From Methanoregula sp. (lineage in GTDB: Archaea; Halobacteriota; Methanomicrobia; Methanomicrobiales; Methanospirillaceae): 28,910 bases of DNA. Location of the stretch: positions 1 to 28,910 of the forward strand of contig JALOBP010000033.1 of NCBI GenBank assembly GCA_023228295.1, in the 5' to 3' direction. Below are positions 1 to 8,636 of the stretch, in pieces (the stretch's first letter is position 1; every line of letters starts with the position of its first letter). The notes under the pieces are model-generated. The model was not told the origin of the DNA. It was given only the letters and a program-made list of their open reading frames with translations, and ran no database searches. The position numbers were made by a program, and so were the translations under genes.

Positions 1-142
1 TTCGGACAACCTTCTGTCATCCTCAGCGATCGATCTATTCATTAGTATTTATTTTTGATCCTTCAGAAAAAAATTTGTATAGAAAGCGGAAGGTACTGAT
101 CGACAACACATAAATAGAATTTATTTACCGTGCCGGAAAAAA

Positions 143-337
143 ATGGCTAGCTGTCGTAACACTGGTTGGCGCGGCAATAGTGCGGGCAGTTTTATTTTCC
201 CGCCTCTTTATGCGGCCTTTATGGGCCGTGCCCCCTTAGCAATTTCCGGCCCTCACCACCATTCACCCCAACTTCCGCAGGGCACACATGAACAAGCCGA
301 AGGATCAGCCGGGCATGATCATGCGGGGGTTGGATAA
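143..337 (+). pseudogene. small His-rich ORF, possibly a frameshifted one-helix membrane protein
   Basis: An ATG-started 64-codon frame ends in a His-rich tail (HHH, later HDH). Its first half is not protein-like, but the overlapping frame from 144 to 236 reads as a good transmembrane helix (WLAVVTLVGAAIV...) and stops at 237 just after a C5 run. Adding one C there would join the helix to the His-rich tail. One extra A in the A7 run at 137-143 would give that frame a GTG start at 130. I infer a decayed or mis-sequenced small membrane protein, perhaps metal-binding through its tail. An AT-rich TATA-like stretch lies at 109-117. No ribosome binding site is evident. No family is recognised, and the frame could be chance. 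Nothing else convincing is seen between 1 and 521. Confidence 0.25.
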
Positions 338-521
338 AAATATGATGAGACAATCCTGACATTCTATGAAGTCAACTATCGCTTCCGGATTTCCTGCATA
401 ACTCCAACAGATCTTCCCAGTAGACTGCCCTTAATTGTTATGGATGAACACTCCGTATTTTGATCTGCCGGTTCGGTCATCCGGATTGAGCTGGACCGTA
501 ACAAAAAAACAAACCATTACC

Positions 522-929
522 TTATACCCGGAACGCCACGCCGGTAAACTCCGCAACCGGCCGTTCACCTTCATAGACCATAACCCGGTACGTATCGCAG
601 GTGCCATTGTCCTCCACCCGCCGGGCTTCGGCAACCAGCATTCCTTTTGCGGGGGCGATATACTGGATGCTGACCGAGACGGCTACCCGGTGGGGACCGC
701 AGCAATTCGATGCAATCCCGAATGCCTGGTCGGCGACCGTGAATATGGCTCCCCCGTGGGCAGTCCCGCCCGTATTCATCTTACCTGTACAGTCCATGGT
801 GACGCGGGAATACCCGTCACGGGCTTCAACAATTACCATGTCCATGAGCCGGGCAAAATCGCTCTCGTTAAAGATCCGGACCTGTTCTGCGATTGCCGCT
901 TCATCCGGTTCATGGGAATGGCCTGTCAT
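522..929 (-). CDS. PaaI-like hotdog-fold thioesterase
   Basis: A 135-residue protein, the normal length of a single hotdog domain. It carries the PaaI/YbgC-type signature around residues 52-70, with the helix start GGTAHGGAIFTVADQAFG; the H-GG and following acidic residue are what the family uses to bind and hydrolyse acyl-CoA thioesters. It is probably a cytosolic acyl-CoA or aryl-CoA thioesterase; the substrate cannot be told. It begins 21 nt after the stop of the upstream glycosyltransferase on the same strand, so the two are likely co-transcribed. No Shine-Dalgarno is visible before the ATG, only a run of pyrimidines. Family assignment is secure, physiological role unknown. Confidence 0.88.
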   Translation of the reverse strand: MTGHSHEPDEAAIAEQVRIFNESDFARLMDMVIVEARDGYSRVTMDCTGKMNTGGTAHGGAIFTVADQAFGIASNCCGPHRVAVSVSIQYIAPAKGMLVAEARRVEDNGTCDTYRVMVYEGERPVAEFTGVAFRV

Positions 930-950
930 AAAAAACGAATACGGTATGGC

Positions 951-1649
951 TTACTTGTAATCCTTGCGGGTATAGGAGTACTTTCCGCTCTCGCCGCCAT
1001 CGGAGACAATGGCGACCCACTCGTAGATCGACTGGATGGCACCGAATTTCTGGTAACGCCGCATGGAAAACCCGACCTTGAGGCCGTTGTCAAAGTAAAT
1101 ACGGCCGCGGTTCTTCAACCGCATCGAGATCTCGAGGTCATCTCCCGCATCGATGCAGCGGTACATGCCGGCACTGACAAATGCCTCTTTCCGGAAAGCC
1201 GTGTTGCACCCGAGCGTGTAATAGAACGTCGTGCTGTAATACCCGACTCTTGAGAACATATTTGCCATGAAGAGCGAGAACTGGTTGCGGATCCCTTCTT
1301 CGATGGGATAGACCGGGCCATAGACCTGCACGACAGCAGGGTTCCTGAAATCTTCAGCAATGCTCCTGATCCAGTGCGGCGGCAGGATACAGTCGGCATC
1401 GGTTGTGGCGATGATATCTCCCTTTGCCGCCATCACGCCATCGTTACGTGCCCCTCCAACCTTTCGGCTGGTCTGGACAAATACCTGGTCTGCGTATTTC
1501 TTTGCGATCTCGCAGGTAGCGTCTTTTGAACCGCCGTCAACTACAATGATCTCGTACTCGCTCCGGGGCATGGACTGGTGCGATAATGAGACAAGGCACT
1601 GGGCAATGTTCTCTTCTTCATTGAACGTCGGGATAATGACCGATATCAT
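951..1649 (-). CDS. family 2 glycosyltransferase
   Basis: A 232-residue GT-A fold glycosyltransferase. The N-terminus MISVIIPTFNEEENI is the nucleotide-sugar binding strand of GT2 enzymes. The DGGSKD segment near residue 39 and the TTDAD segment near residue 80 supply the acidic metal/UDP-binding residues. A DAGDDLEISMRL segment near residue 180 corresponds to the acceptor-side ED-type motif. No membrane helix is evident, so it is probably a soluble enzyme working at the inner membrane face on glycans. The frame extends 18 codons upstream, but the ATG at 1649 matches the family start and has a GGAG about 10 nt before it. It lies between an FAD oxidoreductase and a thioesterase on the same strand, suggesting a surface-glycan or lipid-linked sugar pathway. 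Donor and acceptor are unknown. Confidence 0.88.
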   Translation of the reverse strand: MISVIIPTFNEEENIAQCLVSLSHQSMPRSEYEIIVVDGGSKDATCEIAKKYADQVFVQTSRKVGGARNDGVMAAKGDIIATTDADCILPPHWIRSIAEDFRNPAVVQVYGPVYPIEEGIRNQFSLFMANMFSRVGYYSTTFYYTLGCNTAFRKEAFVSAGMYRCIDAGDDLEISMRLKNRGRIYFDNGLKVGFSMRRYQKFGAIQSIYEWVAIVSDGGESGKYSYTRKDYK

Positions 1650-1717
1650 GCGGGAGGTCTCCTGTATATTTTTTGGGCTGGTACCCTGATAAGGATGATG
1701 CACATACCATGACCGGT

Positions 1718-3031
1718 TTATTTTTTATCGCTGGCAACGAAGTCAAAGACGCTCCGTATGACTCCGTCCATGTTGAGGTACTCAAACTGGGCAAAACGGC
1801 CGATGAGCGGGATGCCTTTTGTGGCGCACCATGCCCTGATTATCGCGATGTTTTTCTGGTACGCAATGTCGTAGACAACGTACGCAAATGGCTGGCGCCG
1901 GACAGATGAATAAACAATCATATCCTGCGTGCAGATTCCCATCTTTTCAAGCATTGCTGTTACTTCGCGGATAAGATCCGCATCGGTCATGGCACCGGTG
2001 GGATCGCCCGGCTGGTACGTGATCTCGGCAAGCACGGAGCTGCATCCTTCCGGTGCGGCATTGTTGCTGAAATTGGACGGGAACGAGATGCGGTTGGTCA
2101 TCCCGAGCGTCTTGTCCGGAATGTACATCCAGGAAATGGGCGGGAGTGTGCCGCGGACCCCGATATTTACACAGATGAGCGCATTGCAGACCAGTGCCCG
2201 GCAGGCCTCAGCGACCGGCGCCGGGACATCGTCAAGGCAGGGCAGGATGTGCTGGACCGGGATCGTGCAGATTACCCGGTCGGCCTCAATGGTCTCTTTA
2301 CCATTGCCGGCCAGCCAGCGGTTGCCGGATTTTTTGATTGATGTAACCCGGAACCCGGTGCGGATGAATGGTTCAACTGGCCGGGCAATGGCCCGGACAA
2401 GCGCCTCGATCCCGCCGTCCCGTGGATAGGAGAAGACCGACTGGTGGGTGTAGCCCTCAGTCCCGATCCCGATGGCGGATTTGATGATGTCCTCGACCGG
2501 CGGCCGGGGGATCCTTTGGTCCACCCAGTGGAGCGACATATTCTCTGTTTTGTATTTCCAGATCTTCTCGTTATAAGGCACCATGTAGCACTCGGCAATT
2601 CCGGTGCCGAACGTGCAATAGATCCAATCCCTGAAATTTTTCGGGGCTGCAATCTCGCCTTTCTCAACCGCGATCAGGTTTTTGATAAACCCGTTGATGC
2701 AGGCAAAACGGTCCTCTGGCGGGAGCTCGTACAGGCCGTTCTCGAACGGGTACTTGACAAACCGGTCTTTGTAAAAGATCTTCGTGTTGCGGTTGTTCCG
2801 CTGGTCGTTTCCCTCTATCATCCGGCGCATGAATGCAAGGACTTCATCATCCCGCGAGAATATGATGTGGGAGCCACCGGTATCGAACGTGAACCCCGAC
2901 TCTGTATGGGAACGGCAGAGCCCGCCGTACTGCTCCTCTGCTTCAAGGACAATGACTTCTTCGCCCCGTTCGTGGAGGAGCCGGGCAAGGGTAAGGCCAG
3001 AAAGCCCTCCCCCGAGTATTGCTGTTTTCAC
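1718..3031 (-). CDS. FAD-dependent amine oxidase/protoporphyrinogen oxidase-like protein
   Basis: A 437-residue flavoprotein beginning at a GTG. The N-terminus has the Rossmann dinucleotide motif GGGLSGLTLA and, about 20 residues on, an acidic residue followed by GGLCRS, typical of the NAD(P)-binding-8/amine oxidase superfamily. A KYPFEN segment near residue 95 and a C-terminal GRFAQFEYLNMDGVIRS segment, which binds FAD, resemble UDP-galactopyranose-mutase-like and polysaccharide-associated members. It is probably cytosolic and acts on a sugar nucleotide or isoprenoid-type substrate; this is inferred from its neighbour, a GT2 transferase 68 nt downstream. A true PPO role in haem synthesis is not supported by context. 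A TATA box 27 nt upstream suggests a leaderless transcript starting at the GTG and covering the three-gene cluster. Confidence 0.82.
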   Translation of the reverse strand: MKTAILGGGLSGLTLARLLHERGEEVIVLEAEEQYGGLCRSHTESGFTFDTGGSHIIFSRDDEVLAFMRRMIEGNDQRNNRNTKIFYKDRFVKYPFENGLYELPPEDRFACINGFIKNLIAVEKGEIAAPKNFRDWIYCTFGTGIAECYMVPYNEKIWKYKTENMSLHWVDQRIPRPPVEDIIKSAIGIGTEGYTHQSVFSYPRDGGIEALVRAIARPVEPFIRTGFRVTSIKKSGNRWLAGNGKETIEADRVICTIPVQHILPCLDDVPAPVAEACRALVCNALICVNIGVRGTLPPISWMYIPDKTLGMTNRISFPSNFSNNAAPEGCSSVLAEITYQPGDPTGAMTDADLIREVTAMLEKMGICTQDMIVYSSVRRQPFAYVVYDIAYQKNIAIIRAWCATKGIPLIGRFAQFEYLNMDGVIRSVFDFVASDKK

Positions 3032-3053
3032 GCCTTACCGGTTCGCCGTCTGG

Positions 3054-3062
3054 ATTTATATT
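3054..3062 (-). promoter_or_regulatory. TATA box for the FAD oxidoreductase cluster
   Basis: The minus strand reads AATATAAAT, centred 27 nt before the GTG at 3031. That spacing places transcription start at the start codon, so the mRNA is probably leaderless. Confidence 0.55.
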
Positions 3063-3075
3063 GGTGCGGGTTGGC

Positions 3076-3777
3076 TCATAACGGGTTTATCATGGGTGTG
3101 GCCGGTGCAGTGCACTGTCCCTGGAAACAGATCAGGCCTGCGGGACAATTATTGAGGCACGTGCCGCAGTGATCGAGGTCCGTCTGGAGATCGAAACATC
3201 CGTCAACACAACTCGTCTGGCCTGACGAACAGGTCTTCATACACAGGCCGTTCAGGCAGAACTGGCCGGCAGCACATTCCGTACCACAGAACCCGCAGTT
3301 CCGGTTGTCGGTGCGGAGGTTGGCGCAGGTAACATTGCATTTCACCAGTTCTGAAGAGCAGATGACCGGCTTGGTTGTCCCGATCGTGGTTGGACTTGCC
3401 GTAGGGGGAAGGGAAGTTATCGGCACTTCCGTTGTGGGGAGAAGGGTCGGCTCTTCTGTTTTGACTTCCACCCACGAGTGGGTTTGCGTGTTGTTGGTCT
3501 CCTCTGCCGGTGTTGTCATTGCCGGGCTACCTGCGGACGAGAGGAATCCTGATCCGGTCAGCATCGGGTAGATGATAAACAATATGCCGAGGATGACAAT
3601 TACAAGTCCGGCGATCGCAATGAGGCCGTTCATTGACCGGAAACCGGATGGTGCGGCCGGTATCCGGGATATTTCTGATCCGGATACTGGCAGATCCGGG
3701 ATTAATGATGCCCCGCAGGACATGCAGTTTTTCATGTCAGGTTCAACGGCAGAGCCGCACTGGGGACAGAATCGCAA
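3076..3777 (-). CDS. membrane-anchored zinc-ribbon protein with Stig1-like Cys-rich repeats
   Basis: A 233-residue protein. An N-terminal zinc ribbon (CPQC, then CMSC about 14 residues later) is followed by one strong transmembrane helix near residues 50-72 and a Thr/Pro-rich linker. Two Cys-rich units follow at the C-terminus, each with the pattern D-x3-CGxC...C-x2-G-x2-C-x2-G-x-C, like the Stig1 repeat found in many archaeal and myxobacterial surface proteins. The ribbon would be cytosolic and the Cys repeats outside. The start is chosen at TTG because GGTGATC, a strong match to the archaeal anti-SD, lies about 6 nt upstream. The frame stays open to 4092, but that extension runs into a repeat element and its sequence does not look coding. 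Function is unknown. Confidence 0.75.
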   Translation of the reverse strand: MRFCPQCGSAVEPDMKNCMSCGASLIPDLPVSGSEISRIPAAPSGFRSMNGLIAIAGLVIVILGILFIIYPMLTGSGFLSSAGSPAMTTPAEETNNTQTHSWVEVKTEEPTLLPTTEVPITSLPPTASPTTIGTTKPVICSSELVKCNVTCANLRTDNRNCGFCGTECAAGQFCLNGLCMKTCSSGQTSCVDGCFDLQTDLDHCGTCLNNCPAGLICFQGQCTAPATPMINPL

Positions 3778-3870
3778 AAGGAGATCACCTGTATACTGTA
3801 TTTTGGTACCTTTACCGGCACGGGGAAAAAATGTTTTGATGATCTGGATACTATAGTCCAAAAAAAGATG

Positions 3871-4180
3871 GATAACGTGCCAATCCAGCCCCAAATATCT
3901 GACTCTGACAATTGTCCGCCCCCTTACGCCATCCATCTTCCCATTGGTGTCGGGGGCGCATGCGATTCCTTTGTAGTACCCAAAACTCCGATTCAGGTAA
4001 TACAGCATGTTTGCGACCGGGGCGCCATAGTGGCGGGGCGAAGCCCCTGGAGCGTTTGTGTTTTCCGGTCCAAAGCGGATGTACTTTTTCACATTAGATT
4101 TTGGACATGCAGTTTTTCCCTGTTTTCACTCCGTAAATCCGTCCTGGATCCAGGGGCAGAATTAGTATATTACCCAAAAA
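3871..4180. repeat. dispersed repeat element, long copy
   Basis: Bases 3871-3971 match the reverse complement of 15446-15546 at roughly 90% identity, and bases 4133-4180 match the reverse complement of 15392-15440 less well. The two matching blocks are contiguous in the other copy, but here they are separated by about 160 bp holding a GGGGCGAAGCCCC hairpin near 4035. The right block contains a perfect palindrome CCTGGATCCAGG at 4143-4154. No terminal inverted repeats or transposase are seen. It fills the gap between the symporter stop and the zinc-ribbon gene. Confidence 0.7.
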
Positions 4181-4185
4181 GATTA

Positions 4186-5706
4186 TTATTTTGATATGTA
4201 CCAGCCGGTGAGCGTCTCATCAAGGATCTTCTTGTCGGTCTTTTTCGTAACAAGGCTCACGATTACCATTGCGATAATCGAGATGATGAACGCATATGCC
4301 GAGAAGTGCAGCGGGATTGCGGCAAAGTCGATGCCGAGCGCTTTGACTTTGAAGTAGTTGAAGAACCCGAAGAGAAGGGCTGCGACAAGACCACACGCCA
4401 TGCTGGCAAGCGCTCCTTCCCCGGTTGCGCCCCGCCAGTACAGGCCGGCAAGGAGCGGCACGGCAAACGTGGCAAGCATGGTGCCGATGCCCATCCAGAT
4501 AAGGATGGCGAGCATCTCCGGTGGATTGATGGCAAGGAGCATGGTGACCAGGGCCGAGATGACAACTGCTATCTTTGAGACCGAGAGGACTTTTGCATCA
4601 GGTGCATCGGGCCGTAAGATCTTTTTGTAGATATCCCACGAGAACATGGATCCGATGGTGAGCATCAGCCGGTCGGTGGTGGACATGACCGCGGCAAGAA
4701 CGATGACGGCAAAGATTGCCGATAAGGCTTCAACAGGGAGCGCAGCCTCGATACTTTTTAAGATAACATAATCCCCGGCATTGGCAACTGTGGGCAGGAC
4801 GATGGTGCCTTCCCTGACCAGCACCGCCCCGGCAAACCCGGAAAATTTCAGGAGGAACATGACGATTCCGTAGGCAACGAACGCAATGACCGGTGCCCAC
4901 TTGAAGAATTTCACATCACGGATTGTCAGGATGTTGTTGATAACATGCGGGGCGCAGGCAAGCCCGACCATCAGGAGGACGGCAAACGAGACCACGTAGG
5001 GTAATGCAAATGCGCCTGCCGGGTTCCATGGCATGACAAGGTTCGGGTTTATATTGCCCATCACTTCGTTAACAGAGGTGAACCCCCCGGCTTTGAAGAT
5101 GATGAGTGGAGCCATGAGGCAGACGCCGATGAGCAGAATGGCTGACTGGACCACCGATGTCCAGGCAACTGCATACAGCCCACCGATGGTGGTATAGGCC
5201 GTGACTACCAGCGTGGCGATGACAAGCGCAAGCCAGAGCGGGATATCAAAAATGGCGATAAGGACAATTGCGATGGCGGTGTACTGCCCGACAAGGTAGA
5301 TCAGGGATACAATGATGCCGGCAACCGCTGAAAGGGTGCGGAGCGCGACCGGGCTCTGGTACCGGTGTGCCATATAGTCCTGCACGGTAATGTAACCGGC
5401 AGTTTTTGCGATCGTGTGGAGCTTGACGCCAAAGAATATGATACAGAAACCAATGGAGAGCGGGACAAAGATCTGCTCCCAGATCGTAGGCCAGCCCAGT
5501 TTGAACCCGAGACCGGAGACGCCGAGCAGCGACATGCCCGAGGCAACCGCCCCGATCATGAGGAGTACAAAGACCCAGAAGTCAAGCGATCTTCCGGCAA
5601 CAATGTAATCTTCCGTGTTTTTGATCTTCTTCGATGCCCAGGCACCGATGGCAAGCATGACCATGAAGTAAATGCCGATAATTACGACCGTAAACATGTC
5701 TGCCAT
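4186..5706 (-). CDS. sodium:solute symporter (SSS/PutP family)
   Basis: A 506-residue integral membrane protein of the usual SSS length, with about 13 hydrophobic segments. The family core is clear: the N-terminal YIVAGRS segment after the first helix (the YxxGGR-type loop), the GASGMSLLG-like unwound helix region (here VASGMSLLG, near residue 58), and the AAVMSTTDRLMLTIGSM segment near residue 345 containing the TM8 Ser/Thr pair that helps bind sodium. It should import an organic solute (amino acid, carboxylate or compatible solute) with sodium. Closest resemblance by eye is to PutP/PanF-type proteins, but the substrate cannot be read from sequence. The gene directly abuts a 34-codon membrane-protein gene upstream, and the two share one promoter. 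Confidence 0.93.
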   Translation of the reverse strand: MADMFTVVIIGIYFMVMLAIGAWASKKIKNTEDYIVAGRSLDFWVFVLLMIGAVASGMSLLGVSGLGFKLGWPTIWEQIFVPLSIGFCIIFFGVKLHTIAKTAGYITVQDYMAHRYQSPVALRTLSAVAGIIVSLIYLVGQYTAIAIVLIAIFDIPLWLALVIATLVVTAYTTIGGLYAVAWTSVVQSAILLIGVCLMAPLIIFKAGGFTSVNEVMGNINPNLVMPWNPAGAFALPYVVSFAVLLMVGLACAPHVINNILTIRDVKFFKWAPVIAFVAYGIVMFLLKFSGFAGAVLVREGTIVLPTVANAGDYVILKSIEAALPVEALSAIFAVIVLAAVMSTTDRLMLTIGSMFSWDIYKKILRPDAPDAKVLSVSKIAVVISALVTMLLAINPPEMLAILIWMGIGTMLATFAVPLLAGLYWRGATGEGALASMACGLVAALLFGFFNYFKVKALGIDFAAIPLHFSAYAFIISIIAMVIVSLVTKKTDKKILDETLTGWYISK

Positions 5707-5811
5707 TTAATCGTGCCCCTGAAACGTGATGCCCCAGTACAGCAGGGCAATGATCACGATGATCACGACTCCCCCGACTGCTGCTACCGTAATATCTGGT
5801 AATCCGAACAT
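5707..5811 (-). CDS. one-helix symporter small accessory protein
   Basis: A 34-residue protein whose TAA is followed at once by the ATG of the symporter gene. It starts MFGLPDI, then has one hydrophobic helix of about 20 residues rich in Val and Ile, and ends in a short polar tail (QGHD). Known biology: many archaeal and bacterial PutP/PanF-type symporters are encoded with a tiny one-helix partner annotated as a symporter small accessory protein, often starting with a similar M-x-G-L-x-D sequence. The zero-base spacing implies translational coupling. A TATA box about 31 nt upstream suggests leaderless transcription from this start codon. I infer it helps folding, stability or activity of the transporter. 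Confidence 0.78.
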   Translation of the reverse strand: MFGLPDITVAAVGGVVIIVIIALLYWGITFQGHD

Positions 5812-5837
5812 AGTACAATGTTAACGTGTAGCATGCT

Positions 5838-5846
5838 AGTATATAA
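5838..5846 (-). promoter_or_regulatory. TATA box for the symporter operon
   Basis: The minus strand reads TATATACTA, centred about 31 nt before the ATG at 5811. It is the only good promoter match before the small protein and symporter pair, and again implies a very short or absent 5' leader. Confidence 0.5.
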
Positions 5847-6007
5847 CACGCTCGAAATTAAACGGCGTGGACCTGCCGCAGGATATCGCAAGTTCCCTCC
5901 GAAATATCCGGATGTACCTGCCTTACCGATTCCGTTATTAAAACGAAACAGTTATCTTGCTGTCTGCCTGATTTTTCTTTTCAGGTATTTCAGGAGTCAA
6001 GGGCATC

Positions 6008-7585
6008 GTGGATCTTCTCATCTCATGTATTCTGGCTATCCTGCCCATCCTTGTCATCTTCATCGGCCTTGTATTCCTCCACCAGTCCGGGACGCGGATG
6101 GGCGTCCTCGGCTGGCTGCTCACGGTCTTCATGGCGGTTGTCTTCTTCCAGACCTCGCCCGCAATCGCGCTCTCTGCCTCATGGGCCGGCGTTCTTTCGT
6201 CTTTTGGTATATCGCTGATGGTACTCTTTACCATCCTGCAGGTGACCATGATGGACCTGACCGGGGCAATTACCCGCATCACTGCATACATCCGCTCCAT
6301 AGCAGCCGAACGGTACGAGCAGATCATGATCCTCAACGTGGGATTCGGGTCGTTCCTGGTCTCGATCGGTGCAACCCCGGTCACGATGCTGCCGCCAATC
6401 ATGCTCGCGCTTGGTTTCTCTCCTATTGTAGCGATTGCTCTTCCCTGTCTCGGGTATGACCCGCTCACCTCCTTCTCGCTCCTTGCAGTTCCGATCACGA
6501 TCCCGGCCTCGGCGTTCGGCTTTGATGCGAAAGTCCTCGGCTGCCAGGTAGCCCTCTTCCTGCCGGTCATCTCGACCGGCCTTGCGCTGGGGATGCTCTG
6601 GATTGCCGACGGCTTTGAAGGGATAAAGAAGGGTTTCTCCCTTGCTGTTATCGCAGGGCTCACGCTGGGGGTCTCATCGATCCTCTTTGTCAATATCCTG
6701 CCGGCATCCGCCATCGGCCTTGTCGGCGTCTTCTCCGGCCTCGTAACCATCGCGGCCCTCTTCCTCGTGCGGGCAATTCGTCACCACCGGGCTCCCGTTG
6801 TCGCTGCCCCGCCGGTCATTCCGGTTACACATACTGGTATGCCACTCTGGAAAGCTGCCTTCCCGTGGATCCTGCTCGTCGGGTTTGCGATTATCATCAG
6901 CATCCCGGTCATCCAGGCCGGCCTCTATAATCTCCTTGGCCCGGTCCAGAATGTCACGGTTGTAGCTAACAAGATGGTTGATCTCAAACTCCTCAACCAG
7001 GCGTACTTCTGGGTGCTTGTCAGCACCGTCATCTCCGCGCCGCTCCTTGTCCGGAGCAGGGACGAGGCAAAAAGCATTCTTTCCCTCTGGATAAAGCGGG
7101 CCTGGAGCCCGACCCTTGCCGCAATGGTCTTCTTTGCAATTGCCTATGTCATGGACTGGTCCGGCCAATCGGTGATCAACGGAACCCTCGCATTTGGGCC
7201 CGGGGCCGATGCCTTCAACATGAACGCGGTGATTGGGCTCTCGCTGGCGCTCTTCTTCGGTATCGGGTTCCCCATGATCAGCCCGTCGCTTGGCCTTTTC
7301 GGGGCATTCATCTCCGGCTCCGAAGCTTCGTCAAATGTTATGTTTTACGGCATTTTGAAGAAATCCACCGATGTCCTGGACCTGGATTTCATGCAGGTCT
7401 ATGCAGCCCACGCGGTTGGCGGGGGGATAGCATCAGGTGTTGCCGTAGCGAAGATCATCAATGCCGCCGCCGTTGTCGATAAACTGGGAATCGAAGGAGA
7501 GGTTATCCGGAAAGTGGCCCCGGTCGCAATTGTCCTGACACTCCTGACCGGCATCATGCTCTCCGTGATGCTCATTCTCGGGTAA
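6008..7585 (+). CDS. LctP-family permease (L-lactate permease-like)
   Basis: A 525-residue membrane protein with 12 or more hydrophobic segments, the normal size of LctP/GlcA lactate-glycolate permeases. Diagnostic segments include the ISLMVLFTILQVTMM helix with the following LTGAI, the FGSFLVSIGATPVTMLPP loop near residue 118, and the C-terminal SGSEASSNVMFYGILKK segment near residue 435, which is the LctP signature. It would take up a small 2-hydroxycarboxylate by proton or sodium symport; the exact substrate is not certain. Translation starts at GTG, with CAGGAG about 12 nt upstream. It is divergent from the symporter operon, and a hairpin terminator follows it. Confidence 0.88.
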   Translation: MDLLISCILAILPILVIFIGLVFLHQSGTRMGVLGWLLTVFMAVVFFQTSPAIALSASWAGVLSSFGISLMVLFTILQVTMMDLTGAITRITAYIRSIAAERYEQIMILNVGFGSFLVSIGATPVTMLPPIMLALGFSPIVAIALPCLGYDPLTSFSLLAVPITIPASAFGFDAKVLGCQVALFLPVISTGLALGMLWIADGFEGIKKGFSLAVIAGLTLGVSSILFVNILPASAIGLVGVFSGLVTIAALFLVRAIRHHRAPVVAAPPVIPVTHTGMPLWKAAFPWILLVGFAIIISIPVIQAGLYNLLGPVQNVTVVANKMVDLKLLNQAYFWVLVSTVISAPLLVRSRDEAKSILSLWIKRAWSPTLAAMVFFAIAYVMDWSGQSVINGTLAFGPGADAFNMNAVIGLSLALFFGIGFPMISPSLGLFGAFISGSEASSNVMFYGILKKSTDVLDLDFMQVYAAHAVGGGIASGVAVAKIINAAAVVDKLGIEGEVIRKVAPVAIVLTLLTGIMLSVMLILG

Positions 7586-7626
7586 TTTTTTTAAAACCCG
7601 GTATCGGAAACGGTCTTTTCTGTTGT

Positions 7627-7654
7627 AACCGCCGGTATGCGGTTGGCGGTTTTT
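7627..7654 (+). terminator. hairpin terminator after the permease gene
   Basis: AACCGCC at 7627-7633 pairs with GGCGGTT at 7645-7651 and runs into a short T tract. It lies 41 nt past the permease stop and before the convergent DUF4013 gene. Confidence 0.55.
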
Positions 7655-7711
7655 CACCCATTTACCTGAAGCCTGAAAGGGCGTATCTGACTGTAGTAAA
7701 AAAAGGGCCGG

Positions 7712-8506
7712 TTATGGGAGTTGTGCTGCCGGCTGCGGTTCGCCAAGGTCATAAATGAGCGACATGTACCGTGCTGAAAAGATCATAAAGACGGGAGTAA
7801 ATACCATGTGGATAACCGATCCTGCATAGGGAATCAGATCAACGACTGATATGACAATATAGAAGATAAACCCGCAGGCCATGAGGACAACAAGAGCGAT
7901 GATGTACGTGCCTGCCCCGATCGTGCTGATAGTTTCTGAAATCTTCGAGAACCGGATACCTTCCCGGATGCTGCCGGTACGGGCAAAACGGATCATTCCC
8001 AGTGTGCTGAACAGGAGGATAATGACCAGGAGGATCATTTCGATGACAATGGAAAGCAGCATGAGACCGAGCACGAGTCCCACGGATGTCATGTTTCCTC
8101 CGCTTGCCATGCCAAGGGTGGCGATTCCAAGCAGTACGATGATAACGATAATCATCGGGGAATACCAGATGAAGCTGACAACTGCAAGTTTGATCCCGTC
8201 AAGGTACAGGGAGTACCAGGAATCAAATTCCGGAGCGGGTTTTGTCCCGCGATAAATCCTCGTGATATATCCTGAAACTATAAACGACAGGAGGAAACCG
8301 GCAATGAAAATGGCGGCCAGCTGGTCCCAGTGGATCAGGTCCCAGCGTATCTCCGTGCTGGAAAAAACCTCTTTTGCATCTATTACGAACGGGAAGAGTG
8401 CAAAGGGCAGGCTGCAGATGATGAAGATGAGCCAGCGGACCCATTTCCCCCAGAGTGCGTCTTTGGTATAATCGATTGAATCGGTAATCGCTGTTCCGTA
8501 ATCCAT
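7712..8506 (-). CDS. DUF4013 family membrane protein
   Basis: A 264-residue protein with about five or six hydrophobic segments. The N-terminal layout matches the DUF4013 family common in methanogens: a short amphipathic start (MDYGTAITDSIDY), a W-x(3)-W segment entering the first helix, a GY-x(2)-RIYRGT motif near residue 85, and an F-x-SWYSLYLDGIKL segment leading into the third helix with a Y-SP break. Cellular role is unknown; family members are inner-membrane proteins often found alone. It is transcribed convergently to the permease and apparently alone. An AT-rich TATA element 31 nt before the ATG points to a leaderless message. Confidence 0.8.
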   Translation of the reverse strand: MDYGTAITDSIDYTKDALWGKWVRWLIFIICSLPFALFPFVIDAKEVFSSTEIRWDLIHWDQLAAIFIAGFLLSFIVSGYITRIYRGTKPAPEFDSWYSLYLDGIKLAVVSFIWYSPMIIVIIVLLGIATLGMASGGNMTSVGLVLGLMLLSIVIEMILLVIILLFSTLGMIRFARTGSIREGIRFSKISETISTIGAGTYIIALVVLMACGFIFYIVISVVDLIPYAGSVIHMVFTPVFMIFSARYMSLIYDLGEPQPAAQLP

Positions 8507-8530
8507 GTATATGAGTTTCGTCAGTATTCA

Positions 8531-8543
8531 TTTTAAATTATAG
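8531..8543 (-). promoter_or_regulatory. TATA element for the DUF4013 gene
   Basis: The minus strand reads CTATAATTTAAAA, centred 31 nt before the ATG at 8506, the archaeal TATA position for a leaderless mRNA. Confidence 0.45.
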
Positions 8544-8636
8544 TTATCGAAACCCCGTTTCAGGATGATCTGGGTGGAGATCAAAGGGTAAAAAAGCGCG
8601 GGGAAAAAATGGGCATCCGTTGCCGGCAGGGTCCCG

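Noticed and set aside
435..1253. 272-codon plus-strand frame
   Set aside because: It is antisense to the thioesterase and glycosyltransferase genes, which have clear family motifs.
2444..3172. 242-codon plus-strand frame
   Set aside because: It is antisense to the FAD oxidoreductase and has no recognisable domain.
3850..3860. ACTATAGT string before the Stig-like gene as a third XRE operator
   Set aside because: It lacks the flanking G and C of the GACTATAGTC palindrome on one side, so it is not a match.
3778..4092. Upstream extension of the zinc-ribbon/Stig-like protein
   Set aside because: It runs into the dispersed repeat; the TTG with GGTGATC before it explains the start better.
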